Shown here piece after piece: positions 8,407-16,578 of a stretch of DNA of 49,816 bases. Under the pieces are notes generated by a model, which made no database searches, was not told where the DNA came from, and saw only the letters and a list, made by a program, of their open reading frames with translations. Source of the stretch: Paludibacter sp. (GTDB lineage Bacteria > Bacteroidota > Bacteroidia > Bacteroidales > Paludibacteraceae); assembly GCA_017882285.1 (NCBI GenBank), contig JADGPS010000013.1, forward strand, positions 1-49,816, written 5' to 3'. Position 1 is the stretch's first letter. Each line of letters opens with the position of its first letter. The position numbers were made by a program, and so were the translations under genes.

Positions 8407-9666
8407 ATGCAAACTATTGACAAATTTAATTTTGCAGGTAAAAAAGCCTTCGTTCGGGTGGACTTTAATGTTCCTTTGGACGAAAACTCTCAAATTACCG
8501 ATGATACACGTATTCGTGCAGCTATGCCTACGTTGAAAAAAATTTTAGCAGATGGCGGAAGCGTAATTATTGCGTCTCACATGGGTCGTCCCAATAAGAA
8601 TCCTGATTCAAAGTATTCATTAAAAGCAATTTTACCACATGTTTCAAAATTGTTGGGAGTTAATATTAAATTCGCTCCCGATTGTGCAGGTGAAGAAGCT
8701 GCAAAAATGGCTTCTGAATTAAAACCCGGAGAAGCCATGATGCTTGAAAACCTTCGTTTTTATGAAGAAGAAGAAGGAAAACCACGTGGAGAATTTGCTA
8801 CTGACGATGAAAAAGCTGCTGCAAAGAAAATAACCAAAGAAAATCAGAAGAAATTTACGGCTAAACTGGCTTCGTATGCCGATTGTTACGTGAATGACGC
8901 TTTTGGAACTGCTCATCGTGCGCATGCTTCCACTGCTTTAATAGCCAACTATTTTGACGAAAGCAACAAAATGTTCGGTTATTTGATGGAAAAAGAAATG
9001 ATTGCCGTGCATAAAATAATGACTGATACAGCCCGTCCGTTTACAGCTATCATGGGAGGTTCAAAAGTTTCTTCTAAGATTGACATTATCGAAAATCTTT
9101 TAACTAAAGTGGATAATCTAATCATTGCAGGAGGCATGACTTATACATTTACCAAAGCCTTGGGCGGCAAAATTGGAAATTCTCTTTGCGAAGACGATAA
9201 ACTTGATTTGGCACTAGATTTATTATCGAAAGCAAAAGCAAATAATGTAAACATCGTCTTAGCAGTTGATGCTAAAATTGCAGATGCATTCAGCAACGAT
9301 GCCAACACCAAATTTGTACCGGTTAATGAAATTCCTGATGGCTGGCAAGGACTGGACATCGGACCTAAAACTGAAAAAATCTTCGCAGAAGTGATTAAAG
9401 CTTCCAAAACAATCTTGTGGAATGGACCTACAGGCGTTTTTGAATTCGAAAATTTTACACATGGGTCTCGCGCAGTTGGTGAAGCCATTGTAGAAGCGAC
9501 TAAAAAAGGAGCTTTCTCACTTGTTGGCGGTGGAGACTCGGTTGCTTGCGTTAATAAATTTGGTTTAGCCGATGGCGTTTCGTACGTTTCAACCGGAGGC
9601 GGTGCCTTACTTGAAGCTATCGAAGGCAGAGTATTACCAGGCATTGAAGCCATTCGCGGATATTAA
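8407..9666 (+). CDS. pgk: Phosphoglycerate kinase
   Basis: A 419-aa glycolytic enzyme that transfers phosphate between 1,3-bisphosphoglycerate and ADP. Seen are the N-terminal substrate motif RVDFNVPLD, the SHMGRPN arginine loop, [15 protein letters not shown], the hinge/nucleotide region [10 protein letters not shown], the WNGPTGVFE motif and the C-terminal GGGDSVA nucleotide loop. It is slightly longer than the 385-400 aa of many bacteria because of a charged insertion around residues 116-150 ([11 protein letters not shown] and an [10 protein letters not shown] helix), a feature I associate with Bacteroidota. The gene is monocistronic with its own promoter and terminator. Confidence 0.97.
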   Translation: MQTIDKFNFAGKKAFVRVDFNVPLDENSQITDDTRIRAAMPTLKKILADGGSVIIASHMGRPNKNPDSKYSLKAILPHVSKLLGVNIKFAPDCAGEEAAKMASELKPGEAMMLENLRFYEEEEGKPRGEFATDDEKAAAKKITKENQKKFTAKLASYADCYVNDAFGTAHRAHASTALIANYFDESNKMFGYLMEKEMIAVHKIMTDTARPFTAIMGGSKVSSKIDIIENLLTKVDNLIIAGGMTYTFTKALGGKIGNSLCEDDKLDLALDLLSKAKANNVNIVLAVDAKIADAFSNDANTKFVPVNEIPDGWQGLDIGPKTEKIFAEVIKASKTILWNGPTGVFEFENFTHGSRAVGEAIVEATKKGAFSLVGGGDSVACVNKFGLADGVSYVSTGGGALLEAIEGRVLPGIEAIRGY

Positions 9667-9687
9667 TTTGCTTTGAAAAAACAATTT

Positions 9688-9729
9688 AAATCGGAGTGGA
9701 ACCAAAAATTTCATTCCGATTTATTTTTC
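9688..9729 (+). terminator. Terminator of pgk
   Basis: The stem AAATCGGA (9688-9695) pairs with TCCGATTT (9715-9722), extended by partial GTG/CAT pairing, and is followed by ATTTTTC. It lies about 20 bp after the pgk stop. Confidence 0.78.
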
Positions 9730-9766
9730 TCTATCCCACATAGGTACAATCTTTAGATATTTATTC

Positions 9767-10705
9767 TTACTCCAACCAAATACTGTCCAAGGAATAACAA
9801 CCGCCCGGCAACACACAAAACAAGCCCTTTGCCAAACGAATATTTCTGTCAATTTTACTCAGATCAATTATATCCTGTTCATCCAACACCACATAAATTG
9901 ATTGATAATTATCGAATATTCGTTTTTTATTGACTGATTTCGGAATTACGGAAGTTCCACGTTTCATCCCCCAGTCCAAGATAACCTGAGTTGGTAAACA
10001 CCCATGTTTTTGAGCGATTCTAATCACAGTTTCATTATTTGTAATACTATCTCTTCCGCTTATCAAATGATGGCTTCCGAGTGGTGAAAATGCTGTAACT
10101 ATTATACCATTTTCACGACAAAACCCCACTAATTCATTTTGTTGGAAATATGGATGCAATTCAATCTGATTAAGTTCAGGCTTTATGTTGGCAACTGCAA
10201 AGAGTCGCTTCAATTTGGGGATATTGAAGTTTGATACGCCTATATGTTTTGCGAGTCCTGATTCCTGCACTTTTTCCATCGCGTGCCAGGTTGTTTCCAA
10301 AGGCATTTCTTCGAGCGAAAGTAAATCAGTTGCGTCTTTGGCTTGTTCATGTCCGGTTTTAAATGCTACCGGCCAATGGATTAAATACAAATCCAAATAG
10401 TCTAATTGCAAATCTTTCAGCGATTTACGAATTGCTATTTCTACCCGTTCGGGAGCATGGTCGCTATTCCACAATTTAGAAGTGATGAATAGTTCTTCGC
10501 GTTTTACCAAACCGGCTTTCATGGCATCGTGCAATGCCAAACCAATTTCCTCTTCGTTCCCGTAAATATAAGCACAATCGATATGTCGATAACCTATGCG
10601 GATGGCTTCCAGAACTGCCTCATACACTTCATTTTTATTCGACAACCAGGTTCCTAAGCCCAGAACCGGAAGTTTATCTCCATTTTGAAATAAGATTTGT
10701 TTCAT
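9767..10705 (-). CDS. Aldo/keto reductase (2,5-diketo-D-gluconate reductase-like)
   Basis: A 312-aa barrel oxidoreductase. The tetrad is visible: Asp and Tyr in HIDCAYIYGNE, Lys in FITSKLWNSDH, His in YLIHWPVAF. GVSNFNIPKL and a C-terminal VIPKSVNKKRI NADPH-binding segment complete the AKR5-like pattern. It probably reduces small aldehydes or keto sugars; substrate unknown. It is unrelated in detail to the YghZ-like reductase at 2471. A perfect 20-bp palindrome sits just upstream of the start. Confidence 0.9.
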   Translation of the reverse strand: MKQILFQNGDKLPVLGLGTWLSNKNEVYEAVLEAIRIGYRHIDCAYIYGNEEEIGLALHDAMKAGLVKREELFITSKLWNSDHAPERVEIAIRKSLKDLQLDYLDLYLIHWPVAFKTGHEQAKDATDLLSLEEMPLETTWHAMEKVQESGLAKHIGVSNFNIPKLKRLFAVANIKPELNQIELHPYFQQNELVGFCRENGIIVTAFSPLGSHHLISGRDSITNNETVIRIAQKHGCLPTQVILDWGMKRGTSVIPKSVNKKRIFDNYQSIYVVLDEQDIIDLSKIDRNIRLAKGLFCVLPGGCYSLDSIWLE

Positions 10706-10713
10706 TTTATTCC

Positions 10714-10733
10714 TTTTTGTTTTAAAACAAAAA
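10714..10733 (-). promoter_or_regulatory. 20-bp palindrome upstream of the aldo/keto reductase
   Basis: A perfect palindrome, TTTTTGTTTTAAAACAAAAA, lies 9-28 bp upstream of the ATG in the leader or promoter. It could be an operator for a dimeric repressor, but base composition is only T, G, A and C in simple runs, so chance cannot be excluded. Confidence 0.3.
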
Positions 10734-10770
10734 AATAGAAAGTATTGTTTTGAAAAATCCTATTTATGAG

Positions 10771-10804
10771 ACAAGGCGTTGAAAATTAAATTTCAACGCC
10801 TTGT
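10771..10804 (-). terminator. Hairpin after the aminotransferase gene
   Basis: A perfect 14-bp inverted repeat (ACAAGGCGTTGAAA / TTTCAACGCCTTGT) with a 6-nt loop, 29 bp after the stop of the minus-strand aminotransferase gene. The T-run is weak on the minus strand, so the call rests on stem quality and position. Confidence 0.65.
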
Positions 10805-10832
10805 TCTTAAATAGTAAGTCATAAATAGTCAA

Positions 10833-12026
10833 TTACTTAAGTTTCGACAACGTTTCTTTAATCCATCCAAATGCTTTCACGAGGTTTTCGTCGGAAGTGG
10901 CATACGACATACGAATGCAATTGGGAGCCCCAAATGCACCGCCACCAACACAAGCAACATGGCCTTCTTCCAACAGATACATAGCTAAATCACCTGAATT
11001 TGCAATTACTTTTCCGTTGAATGATTTTCCGAAATACGAGCTGCAATCGGGAAAAATATAGAATGCTCCCTGAGGGTCATTCACTTTCAAGCCGGGAATT
11101 TGACGGGCTAAACCTACAACCAGTTTTTTACGTCGTTCGAAAGCCATACGCATCGTTTCAACACAGCTTTGGTCACCGGTATAAGCAGCTTCTGCCGCTT
11201 TTTGGGTTACAGAACATGGACCTGAAGTATATTGGCCCTGCAACGTGTTACAAGCAGAAGCGATCCATTTTGGTGCTGCAATCCAACCCAGACGCCAGCC
11301 GGTCATAGCATATCCTTTTGATACCCCATTAATTACAACAACTCGTTCGCGAACATTTTCAAACTGGGCAATACTTTCGTGAGTACCCAGATAATTGATA
11401 TATTCGTAAATTTCGTCGGAAAGAATGATGATATTCGGATAGTTGGCCAATACATCAGCCAATGCTTTCAATTCTTCTTTGCTATAAACACTTCCTGTGG
11501 GATTGGAAGGTGAACAAAGAATGATGGCTTTAGTTTTTGGAGTGATTGCCGCTTCCAATTGTTTGGCAGTAATTTTGAAATCTTGTTCGATTCCTGCATA
11601 AACTTCTACAGTTGTTCCATCAGCTAATTTAACCATTTCGGGATAACTAACCCAATAAGGTGCAGGAATGATTACTTCATCACCTTTGCCGATTATTGCT
11701 AATATAACGTTACAAACCGATTGTTTGGCACCATTAGAACAAACAATTTGTTCAGGTTTATAATCCAGTCCATTTTCAGCTTTTAGTTTTGCACATATTG
11801 CATTACGCAAAGCCGGATATCCGGGCACCGGTGAATAAAACGAAAAGTTATTATCAACAGCCTGTTTAGCAGCTTCTTTAATGTGGTCGGGTGTATTGAA
11901 GTCGGGTTCGCCAACACTGAGATTAATCACATCGAAACCCTGAGCTTTGAGTTCGTTACTTTTTTGAGACATGGCAAGCGTTTCGGAAGGAGAAAGAGCT
12001 GCCAAACGGTCTGATAAAGGAAACAT
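10833..12026 (-). CDS. aspC: Class I pyridoxal-phosphate aminotransferase (aspartate aminotransferase type)
   Basis: A 397-aa fold-type I aminotransferase. Recognisable parts are NLSVGEPDFNTP (substrate Gly/Pro loop), SNGAKQ (PLP phosphate), PAPYWVSYPEM, CSPSNPTGSVY (Asn binding the PLP ring oxygen), LSDEIYEYI and SKGYAMTGWRLGW with the Schiff-base lysine near residue 237. The pattern matches the subfamily Ib aspartate/prephenate aminotransferases common in Bacteroidota. It may serve aspartate synthesis or, as in some relatives, prephenate or arogenate transamination. A minus-strand -7-like box TACTTTTG lies at 12059-12066. Confidence 0.92.
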   Translation of the reverse strand: MFPLSDRLAALSPSETLAMSQKSNELKAQGFDVINLSVGEPDFNTPDHIKEAAKQAVDNNFSFYSPVPGYPALRNAICAKLKAENGLDYKPEQIVCSNGAKQSVCNVILAIIGKGDEVIIPAPYWVSYPEMVKLADGTTVEVYAGIEQDFKITAKQLEAAITPKTKAIILCSPSNPTGSVYSKEELKALADVLANYPNIIILSDEIYEYINYLGTHESIAQFENVRERVVVINGVSKGYAMTGWRLGWIAAPKWIASACNTLQGQYTSGPCSVTQKAAEAAYTGDQSCVETMRMAFERRKKLVVGLARQIPGLKVNDPQGAFYIFPDCSSYFGKSFNGKVIANSGDLAMYLLEEGHVACVGGGAFGAPNCIRMSYATSDENLVKAFGWIKETLSKLK

Positions 12027-12058
12027 AGAATTAGTGTATTTTTGTTATTATTGCGAGA

Positions 12059-12066
12059 CAAAAGTA
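12059..12066 (-). promoter_or_regulatory. -7 box upstream of the aminotransferase gene
   Basis: The minus strand reads TACTTTTG (fits TAnnTTTG), about 33 bp upstream of the ATG. No convincing -33 box was found. Confidence 0.4.
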
Positions 12067-12116
12067 ATCAAAAAAAATCATTTTTGTGCATTATGAGCCG
12101 ATTTGTGACAAAAATA

Positions 12117-12917
12117 TTACAATTTGACAATTTTGTTATTTGATTTACTAACAAGCATTTGTCGGGTTGTACGGTAACCCAATTCAAAAATTTCACGACC
12201 TTTATCGACATCAAAAGTATCATAGTTCCCCATGTCAATCGGTTCAATCAATAAATCACAAAGTTCTTTATCATGAAAAATATTGGCTTTAAACATAAAA
12301 TGATACGAACGAGAAGCTACATTTAAAATACTCAGTTTGTATTCGTCGGCAACCATGGGGCTGGCATTGATACCAATAACCTTTTCACATTCGTCACGAA
12401 TGGTGGAAACCGGAAAATTTTTCAACACACCACCATCTACATAATGAACTCCATCGATAACTTTCGGTCTGAACAAAACAGGAATGCTACAAGATGCCAC
12501 CACCGGATCAATCAACTTTCCGCTTGAAAAAACCACACTTTGTCCTTTATCGAGGTCTGTTGCCACAATGCGTAACGGCATTTTAAGGTCTTCGAAAGTT
12601 TTTGCCCGTAATTTATCAGTCAAAAATTTTTGAAAAATATCAGTTCTGAAGAATCCTCCGACAGGAATACGAATTTTCGTCATATTGCGAAAACTTATGT
12701 CTTCGAATAAAACAGCAATTTCGTCCGGTGAATATCCATCGGCATACAATGCTCCGACAACCGCTCCTGCACTTACGCCTGAGAGTATATCCGGTTTTAT
12801 ACCTTGTTCTTCGAGTGCTTTCAACACACCGGCATGGCATAAACCTTTTATGCCTCCACCACTAAGTGCAATCCCGATTTTGTAGGGTTTTCGATCAAAA
12901 AGTTTAGTTAGATTCAT
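12117..12917 (-). CDS. Patatin-like phospholipase
   Basis: A 267-aa patatin-family lipid acyl hydrolase from the ATG at 12915-12917. The oxyanion motif SGGGIKG (19-25), the nucleophile elbow GVSAG with Ser49 and the catalytic Asp in VDGGVLKNFPV form the Ser-Asp dyad. The frame stays open for 40 more codons upstream (to 13037), with a second ATG at 12935. I prefer 12917, because the extra N-terminus is low-complexity (NQPMNQSSS, encoded by TGATTGATT-type repeats) and lies before the conserved YKIGIALSGGG strand. It probably acts on membrane lipids; no signal peptide, so cytoplasmic or peripheral. Confidence 0.9.
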   Translation of the reverse strand: MNLTKLFDRKPYKIGIALSGGGIKGLCHAGVLKALEEQGIKPDILSGVSAGAVVGALYADGYSPDEIAVLFEDISFRNMTKIRIPVGGFFRTDIFQKFLTDKLRAKTFEDLKMPLRIVATDLDKGQSVVFSSGKLIDPVVASCSIPVLFRPKVIDGVHYVDGGVLKNFPVSTIRDECEKVIGINASPMVADEYKLSILNVASRSYHFMFKANIFHDKELCDLLIEPIDMGNYDTFDVDKGREIFELGYRTTRQMLVSKSNNKIVKL

Positions 12918-13094
12918 GGAAGATGATTGATTCATGGGTTGATTGATTGATTTACCGTTTTGCCAACAAACTAATCGACCGAGGCTATGAGTAGAAGGCG
13001 ATTTGCGGGCTACAAACTTGTCGAAATGCAAATACATAAAAAGCGGGACACAATACTGAAATACCGATGTCGCCGCCTTTTACTCATAGAGCGT

Positions 13095-13105
13095 GTGTTA
13101 TGCCC
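13095..13105 (-). repeat. Left boundary inverted repeat of the restriction-modification island
   Basis: The minus strand reads GGGCATAACAC. The plus-strand GGGTATAACAC at 15493-15503 matches it at 10 of 11 bases, so the two form an inverted pair enclosing exactly the restriction and methylase genes. Confidence 0.4.
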
Positions 13106-13120
13106 TGTTTTTTTTCTTTT

Positions 13121-14017
13121 CTAAACTAATAAGTCATTCAATATCGTGTCTAAATGAGCATCTAAGTCGCCTTGAAAGTCAGTATGAGGAATTCCAAATT
13201 CTTCTAATATTTTTGCAAAACGTTTATAACCAACTTCATTTCTTAATTCAACCCATTTCACATTCAAAATGTCGGCTTGCTGTTTGTTTAAGGCAGAAAG
13301 TTTGTCAGCAACAAATAAGTCACTTTCTCTTGCAAAAATGGCATCGGCACTTTCTGGATTTCCACGTCCCATTAATTTTACTTCGCAACGGTGATATTTA
13401 CCGTCTTTAATCAAGTAAAAGTCAACTTCTCGCATACTTGTAGGAATTTTGCTTTGGTCAAAATGTTCAAATGGCACGCTGTAAACTTTACAAAGTGTTG
13501 CCATTAAATATTTTTCAACTCGCTTGCCTGCTGTACTCCAAAGACCACCTCTTAAAGCTGCGCGCTTAACAGCAAGAGTATTGATTACGATTAAACTTTC
13601 ATTTATGTTTAGCTCAACACTAACACCTCTAAACTTGATTGTTAGGCTTAAGTCAATGTCAGGTTGATTTTCAATTAATGTACTAATTGACTGATAAAGA
13701 ATATCGTAATGTTCATTTGAAGCGTCAATTACGATTTCTCTGGTTGCCGAATTATACATATTAGTAATTGTCTTTTTATTCAATCCTGAATTTATGGCAA
13801 TATCTTCTGAACTTAATTTGGAACTTAGAAAAGTTGCTTTATACCAATCAATTGTTACATCTTTGTTGGAAAGTTTTGCTTCAACAACCTTTTTGAAAAA
13901 ATCTATAGCAAACTGTAAAAATTCTGCATTTATTAATGCAACTACTTCAATACGATAATCTTGTCCTTTGACTAATCGTTTGATAATGTTCTTTACTACT
14001 TGGTTTGTTAATGTCAT
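13121..14017 (-). CDS. Type II restriction endonuclease (PD-(D/E)xK; possibly CfrBI-like)
   Basis: A 298-aa protein encoded directly after a DNA methylase with a 4-bp ATGA overlap (14014-14017), as expected of a type II partner nuclease. A PD-(D/E)xK-type active site is visible: Asp199 in MREVDFYL, then Glu212 and Lys214 in RCEVKLMGRGNPESAD. The N-terminal 130 residues are predicted helical, with a possible helix-turn-helix (SSEDIAINSGLNKKTI) that might recognise DNA. The motif EVKxMGRGNPES reminded me of the CfrBI-type family, but I could not verify the family or the recognition site. It cuts unmodified DNA; a defence role is inferred. Confidence 0.72.
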   Translation of the reverse strand: MTLTNQVVKNIIKRLVKGQDYRIEVVALINAEFLQFAIDFFKKVVEAKLSNKDVTIDWYKATFLSSKLSSEDIAINSGLNKKTITNMYNSATREIVIDASNEHYDILYQSISTLIENQPDIDLSLTIKFRGVSVELNINESLIVINTLAVKRAALRGGLWSTAGKRVEKYLMATLCKVYSVPFEHFDQSKIPTSMREVDFYLIKDGKYHRCEVKLMGRGNPESADAIFARESDLFVADKLSALNKQQADILNVKWVELRNEVGYKRFAKILEEFGIPHTDFQGDLDAHLDTILNDLLV

Positions 14018-15393
14018 TTTGCTATATTTTTAAATTGTTCTAATGTTAGAAATTTCGTTTCACGTTCATTAAATAATGCACCAGGTTTTGCTTTCGCTTT
14101 CATATATTCAAAATATGTTGGTTCTTGTTCAGTTAGAAAAAAAGTTCTATTCAATGCTTTTGCTGTTTTGCCAACTGTTCCACTTCCACCAAATGGGTCA
14201 AATACCAAATCACCTTTATATGAATAATACTGAATAACTCTTTTGCATAACTCAACAGGAAAAATTGCTGAATGAATTTTGTCAAAAGTCGGATCTATTC
14301 TCCAAACATTGGTAGTTTCGTATCCATCTGCAACTTTGCTTTCTTCAACTGTCTGATGATCATAACTTCTTATATTCCAGTCTAAGAGTTTTTCGGTTTG
14401 TTTCCTATAAACCATTAAGTATTCAGTAACGCAATTTGGTTTGTAACCAAGTGGTTTCCTGTGCTGCATAAATCCACCAATTCTGTTTTTCACACTTGCT
14501 TCAGGTTTCAACCAAATAATATCGTCTAAAAATTCCCATCCATTTTTTACTAAAAGTGGATGCAAGTCAAATGGAATTCCGTAACGTTTGCTTGAGTGTG
14601 AACGACTTACGCGTGGAATTATGATTGGAGAAGTATTGACAATTAAAAAACGTCCTTCTTTAGTAATTCTGTGAGTTTCTTTGAAAACTTCTTCCAAAAA
14701 CCTTAAGTAAGCTTCATAACTTGGATATATAGAATAATCTCTCGCATTGTAATACGGTGGAGAAGTGAAAGTTAAATGAACACTTTCATCTGGCACAAAC
14801 TTTAAAGCTTCCAAAACATCTGCATTCACAACAGTATTTTTAAGAAAATCATAAGTTTCGGTGTGCGGCAGCACACCGTCTTTTTGATTGTCTTTTGCAA
14901 AATATTCTTTGTAAATCACATTTCTCACCATTTCGTTTGTATGATTGATTAAAGGTTTTAAATGTTCTTGAACATCAATATCTTTCTCAAAAACTAAAAG
15001 TGCTCGAATTGCCTGACAAACAATTTTCGGATCATCGTCATGTAATGTCTCAAATAGGAAGATTTTATTCTCTGATTTTCTTTGTCTTCCGATTGAAGAA
15101 ATTATTTCTCGTCTGACACTTGTGTCAGTTTCTTTCTCGTAAAGTTCGTGAAGTTTTATAGATTTTGATTTTCCGTTCAGCTTTCCGATATTCTTTACTG
15201 CATTTAGTCGTACTTGAGCATGTTGGTGGTCAAGAAGTTCATAGAGGAAATCACTCTCAAAGTCAACAGGTAACTGACCTAAACTTTCAAGAATATTGTT
15301 AATTGTCCCAACATCGCGCTGACTCTTAATAAGTTTCGCAATGTCGCCATTTCCGCTGTGTTTAAGCTCTGTAATGTACGCTTTTGTAATCAT
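14014..15393 (-). CDS. DNA methyltransferase (beta class, N4-cytosine or N6-adenine) with N-terminal HEAT-like repeats
   Basis: A 459-aa protein with two parts. Residues about 45-165 form HEAT-like helical repeats, with pairs such as HAQVRLNAVKNIGKL, TSVRREIISSIGRQ, DPKIVCQAIRALL and NEMVRNVIYKEYF. Residues about 185-450 form an amino-methyltransferase. Motif IV, TSPPYY (210-215), precedes motif I, FDPFGGSGT (398-406), the beta-class order. TSPPY favours N4-cytosine methylation, but this is not certain. It protects host DNA from the overlapping downstream nuclease. The HEAT extension could contact DNA or a partner protein. The island is AT-rich with sparse intergenic DNA. Confidence 0.85.
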   Translation of the reverse strand: MITKAYITELKHSGNGDIAKLIKSQRDVGTINNILESLGQLPVDFESDFLYELLDHQHAQVRLNAVKNIGKLNGKSKSIKLHELYEKETDTSVRREIISSIGRQRKSENKIFLFETLHDDDPKIVCQAIRALLVFEKDIDVQEHLKPLINHTNEMVRNVIYKEYFAKDNQKDGVLPHTETYDFLKNTVVNADVLEALKFVPDESVHLTFTSPPYYNARDYSIYPSYEAYLRFLEEVFKETHRITKEGRFLIVNTSPIIIPRVSRSHSSKRYGIPFDLHPLLVKNGWEFLDDIIWLKPEASVKNRIGGFMQHRKPLGYKPNCVTEYLMVYRKQTEKLLDWNIRSYDHQTVEESKVADGYETTNVWRIDPTFDKIHSAIFPVELCKRVIQYYSYKGDLVFDPFGGSGTVGKTAKALNRTFFLTEQEPTYFEYMKAKAKPGALFNERETKFLTLEQFKNIAK

Positions 15394-15492
15394 TTTCTTC
15401 TTTTTGTTTTGCTACAAAAATAGTCAAAATTTGTTTATTTTCATCCTCTTTCTCAATTTACAAACAGGTCTTGTTTTTCCTTTCCTAAAATT

Positions 15493-15503
15493 GGGTATAA
15501 CAC
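15493..15503 (+). repeat. Right boundary inverted repeat of the restriction-modification island
   Basis: GGGTATAACAC, the inverted partner of 13095-13105. It ends 4 bp before the stop codon of the LytTR gene, which puts the boundary of the inserted block at the 3' end of that gene. Confidence 0.4.
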
Positions 15504-15507
15504 CGAA

Positions 15508-16365
15508 CTATACTGAGTATTGTGAAAACTTGGCCATCACACGTTCGTAATAAGTTCTCGAAACAGGAATATCAGGCGTATTGACGGCATCGAGTTCTAA
15601 AAATATTCCATCTTTCTTTTTTAGAAGGACTTTCACATTATCAAGATTAACAATATAGGATCTATGACATCGTACCAAAGGAGTTTCTTTTGTCAGATTT
15701 TCTTCCATCCATTTTAATGAATTGCGAATCAGGAAATGGGACAACTTTGATTTATTAAGATAATGAATAGTGGCATAATTATCTTCAGAATCGATATATA
15801 ACAAATTTTCCAACACGATAGAAATTCGCAATTCACCTTTCTCGTCTGGAAATCCAATCTGTGATTTCTTTTGAATATCAAAATTTTGCTCTTCATGCGT
15901 CAGTTTTTCCAACATGGAATTTTTTTCTCGCCACGAAAAATACAGCCATAAAATAGAATAGGGCAGCAAAATGATTAAACTGGTATTGACCGCTGATTTA
16001 TGAAAAATCTCAATAAAGTCGCGATCCATTCCCTCTTTTGGAATAAATTTAGTAAACAGAGAATAAAAAAGTGACATGGCCAGAATTTCAACCAATACCC
16101 AAAGAGCGTATTGCCAATAAGTTATCGTACTTTTTTTTACATAAGAAAGCATTACAAAACGACTGACAACTACTACCAGCATACCGATTAGTATGATCAG
16201 ACTGGAAAAGAAAAAATACTTGAATTGGGAAACATTCGGATACCAGTTTCGCGACCCGAAAGGCTGAAAGATATTAATAAACAGAAGCGCAAAGATTGCC
16301 GTAAAGAATATCAGACGCAAGATATTCCCTTTTTCGTAAATATAAGCGGGGATTTTCGAATTCAT
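15508..16365 (-). CDS. Membrane-anchored LytTR-family transcription regulator
   Basis: A 285-aa protein with four predicted membrane helices in the first 145 residues (about 17-37, 48-70, 85-105, 125-145) and a short linker. The C-terminal LytTR DNA-binding domain (about 180-285) has ENLLYIDSEDNYATIHY, LIRNSLKWMEENL and VRCHRSYIVNLDNV motifs. No receiver domain or separate histidine kinase is encoded nearby, so it probably senses a membrane or extracellular signal directly. It is divergent from an alpha/beta-hydrolase-like gene. Four 20-bp-phased repeats lie between them, next to its own -33 box, so autoregulation is likely (inference). Confidence 0.88.
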   Translation of the reverse strand: MNSKIPAYIYEKGNILRLIFFTAIFALLFINIFQPFGSRNWYPNVSQFKYFFFSSLIILIGMLVVVVSRFVMLSYVKKSTITYWQYALWVLVEILAMSLFYSLFTKFIPKEGMDRDFIEIFHKSAVNTSLIILLPYSILWLYFSWREKNSMLEKLTHEEQNFDIQKKSQIGFPDEKGELRISIVLENLLYIDSEDNYATIHYLNKSKLSHFLIRNSLKWMEENLTKETPLVRCHRSYIVNLDNVKVLLKKKDGIFLELDAVNTPDIPVSRTYYERVMAKFSQYSV

Positions 16366-16394
16366 GGTCTTGTCATAGTCAAGAAATTCATTTA

Positions 16395-16426
16395 CAAAAG
16401 TAAAGAATTCTAGTCAAACAAGCAAA
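16395..16426 (-). promoter_or_regulatory. Promoter of the LytTR gene
   Basis: On the minus strand TTTG (16423-16426) is followed by 20 nt and TACTTTTG (16395-16402), matching the Bacteroidota TTTG-N19-21-TAnnTTTG pattern. The predicted start is about 20-25 nt before the ATG. The repeat array begins 5 bp upstream of the -33 box. Confidence 0.65.
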
Positions 16427-16430
16427 CAAC

Positions 16431-16500
16431 TCATCCCGAAACAAATTTTTTCGTCCCGATATTTACTTATTCGTCCCAAATAAATACTATTTATCCCAAA
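16431..16500 (+). promoter_or_regulatory. Phased 20-bp direct-repeat array, probable LytTR operator
   Basis: Four 10-bp units start at 16431, 16451, 16471 and 16491: TCATCCCGAA, TCGTCCCGAT, TCGTCCCAAA and TTATCCCAAA. The period is exactly 20 bp, about two helical turns. A degenerate fifth unit (ATAACCCATT) is in phase at 16511. LytTR proteins such as E. coli BtsR and YpdB bind direct repeats about 21 bp apart, so this is a strong candidate binding array for the adjacent regulator, serving both divergent promoters. Confidence 0.72.
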
Positions 16501-16578
16501 TTAGTGTCAAATAACCCATTTAATTGGAAATGGGGATTTTGTATACTTCTTTTGTCATCAAAATTAGTTTTTTATCGT

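Noticed and set aside
13037-13121. Integron attC site at the left border of the restriction island
   Set aside because: GTTATGC does not match the GTTRRRY core and no long imperfect palindrome follows; kept only as an inverted-repeat border.
16504-16578. GTG start of the hydrolase-like gene
   Set aside because: It lies between the repeat array and the candidate promoter and adds a poorly conserved-looking N-terminus; the ATG at 16579 fits better.
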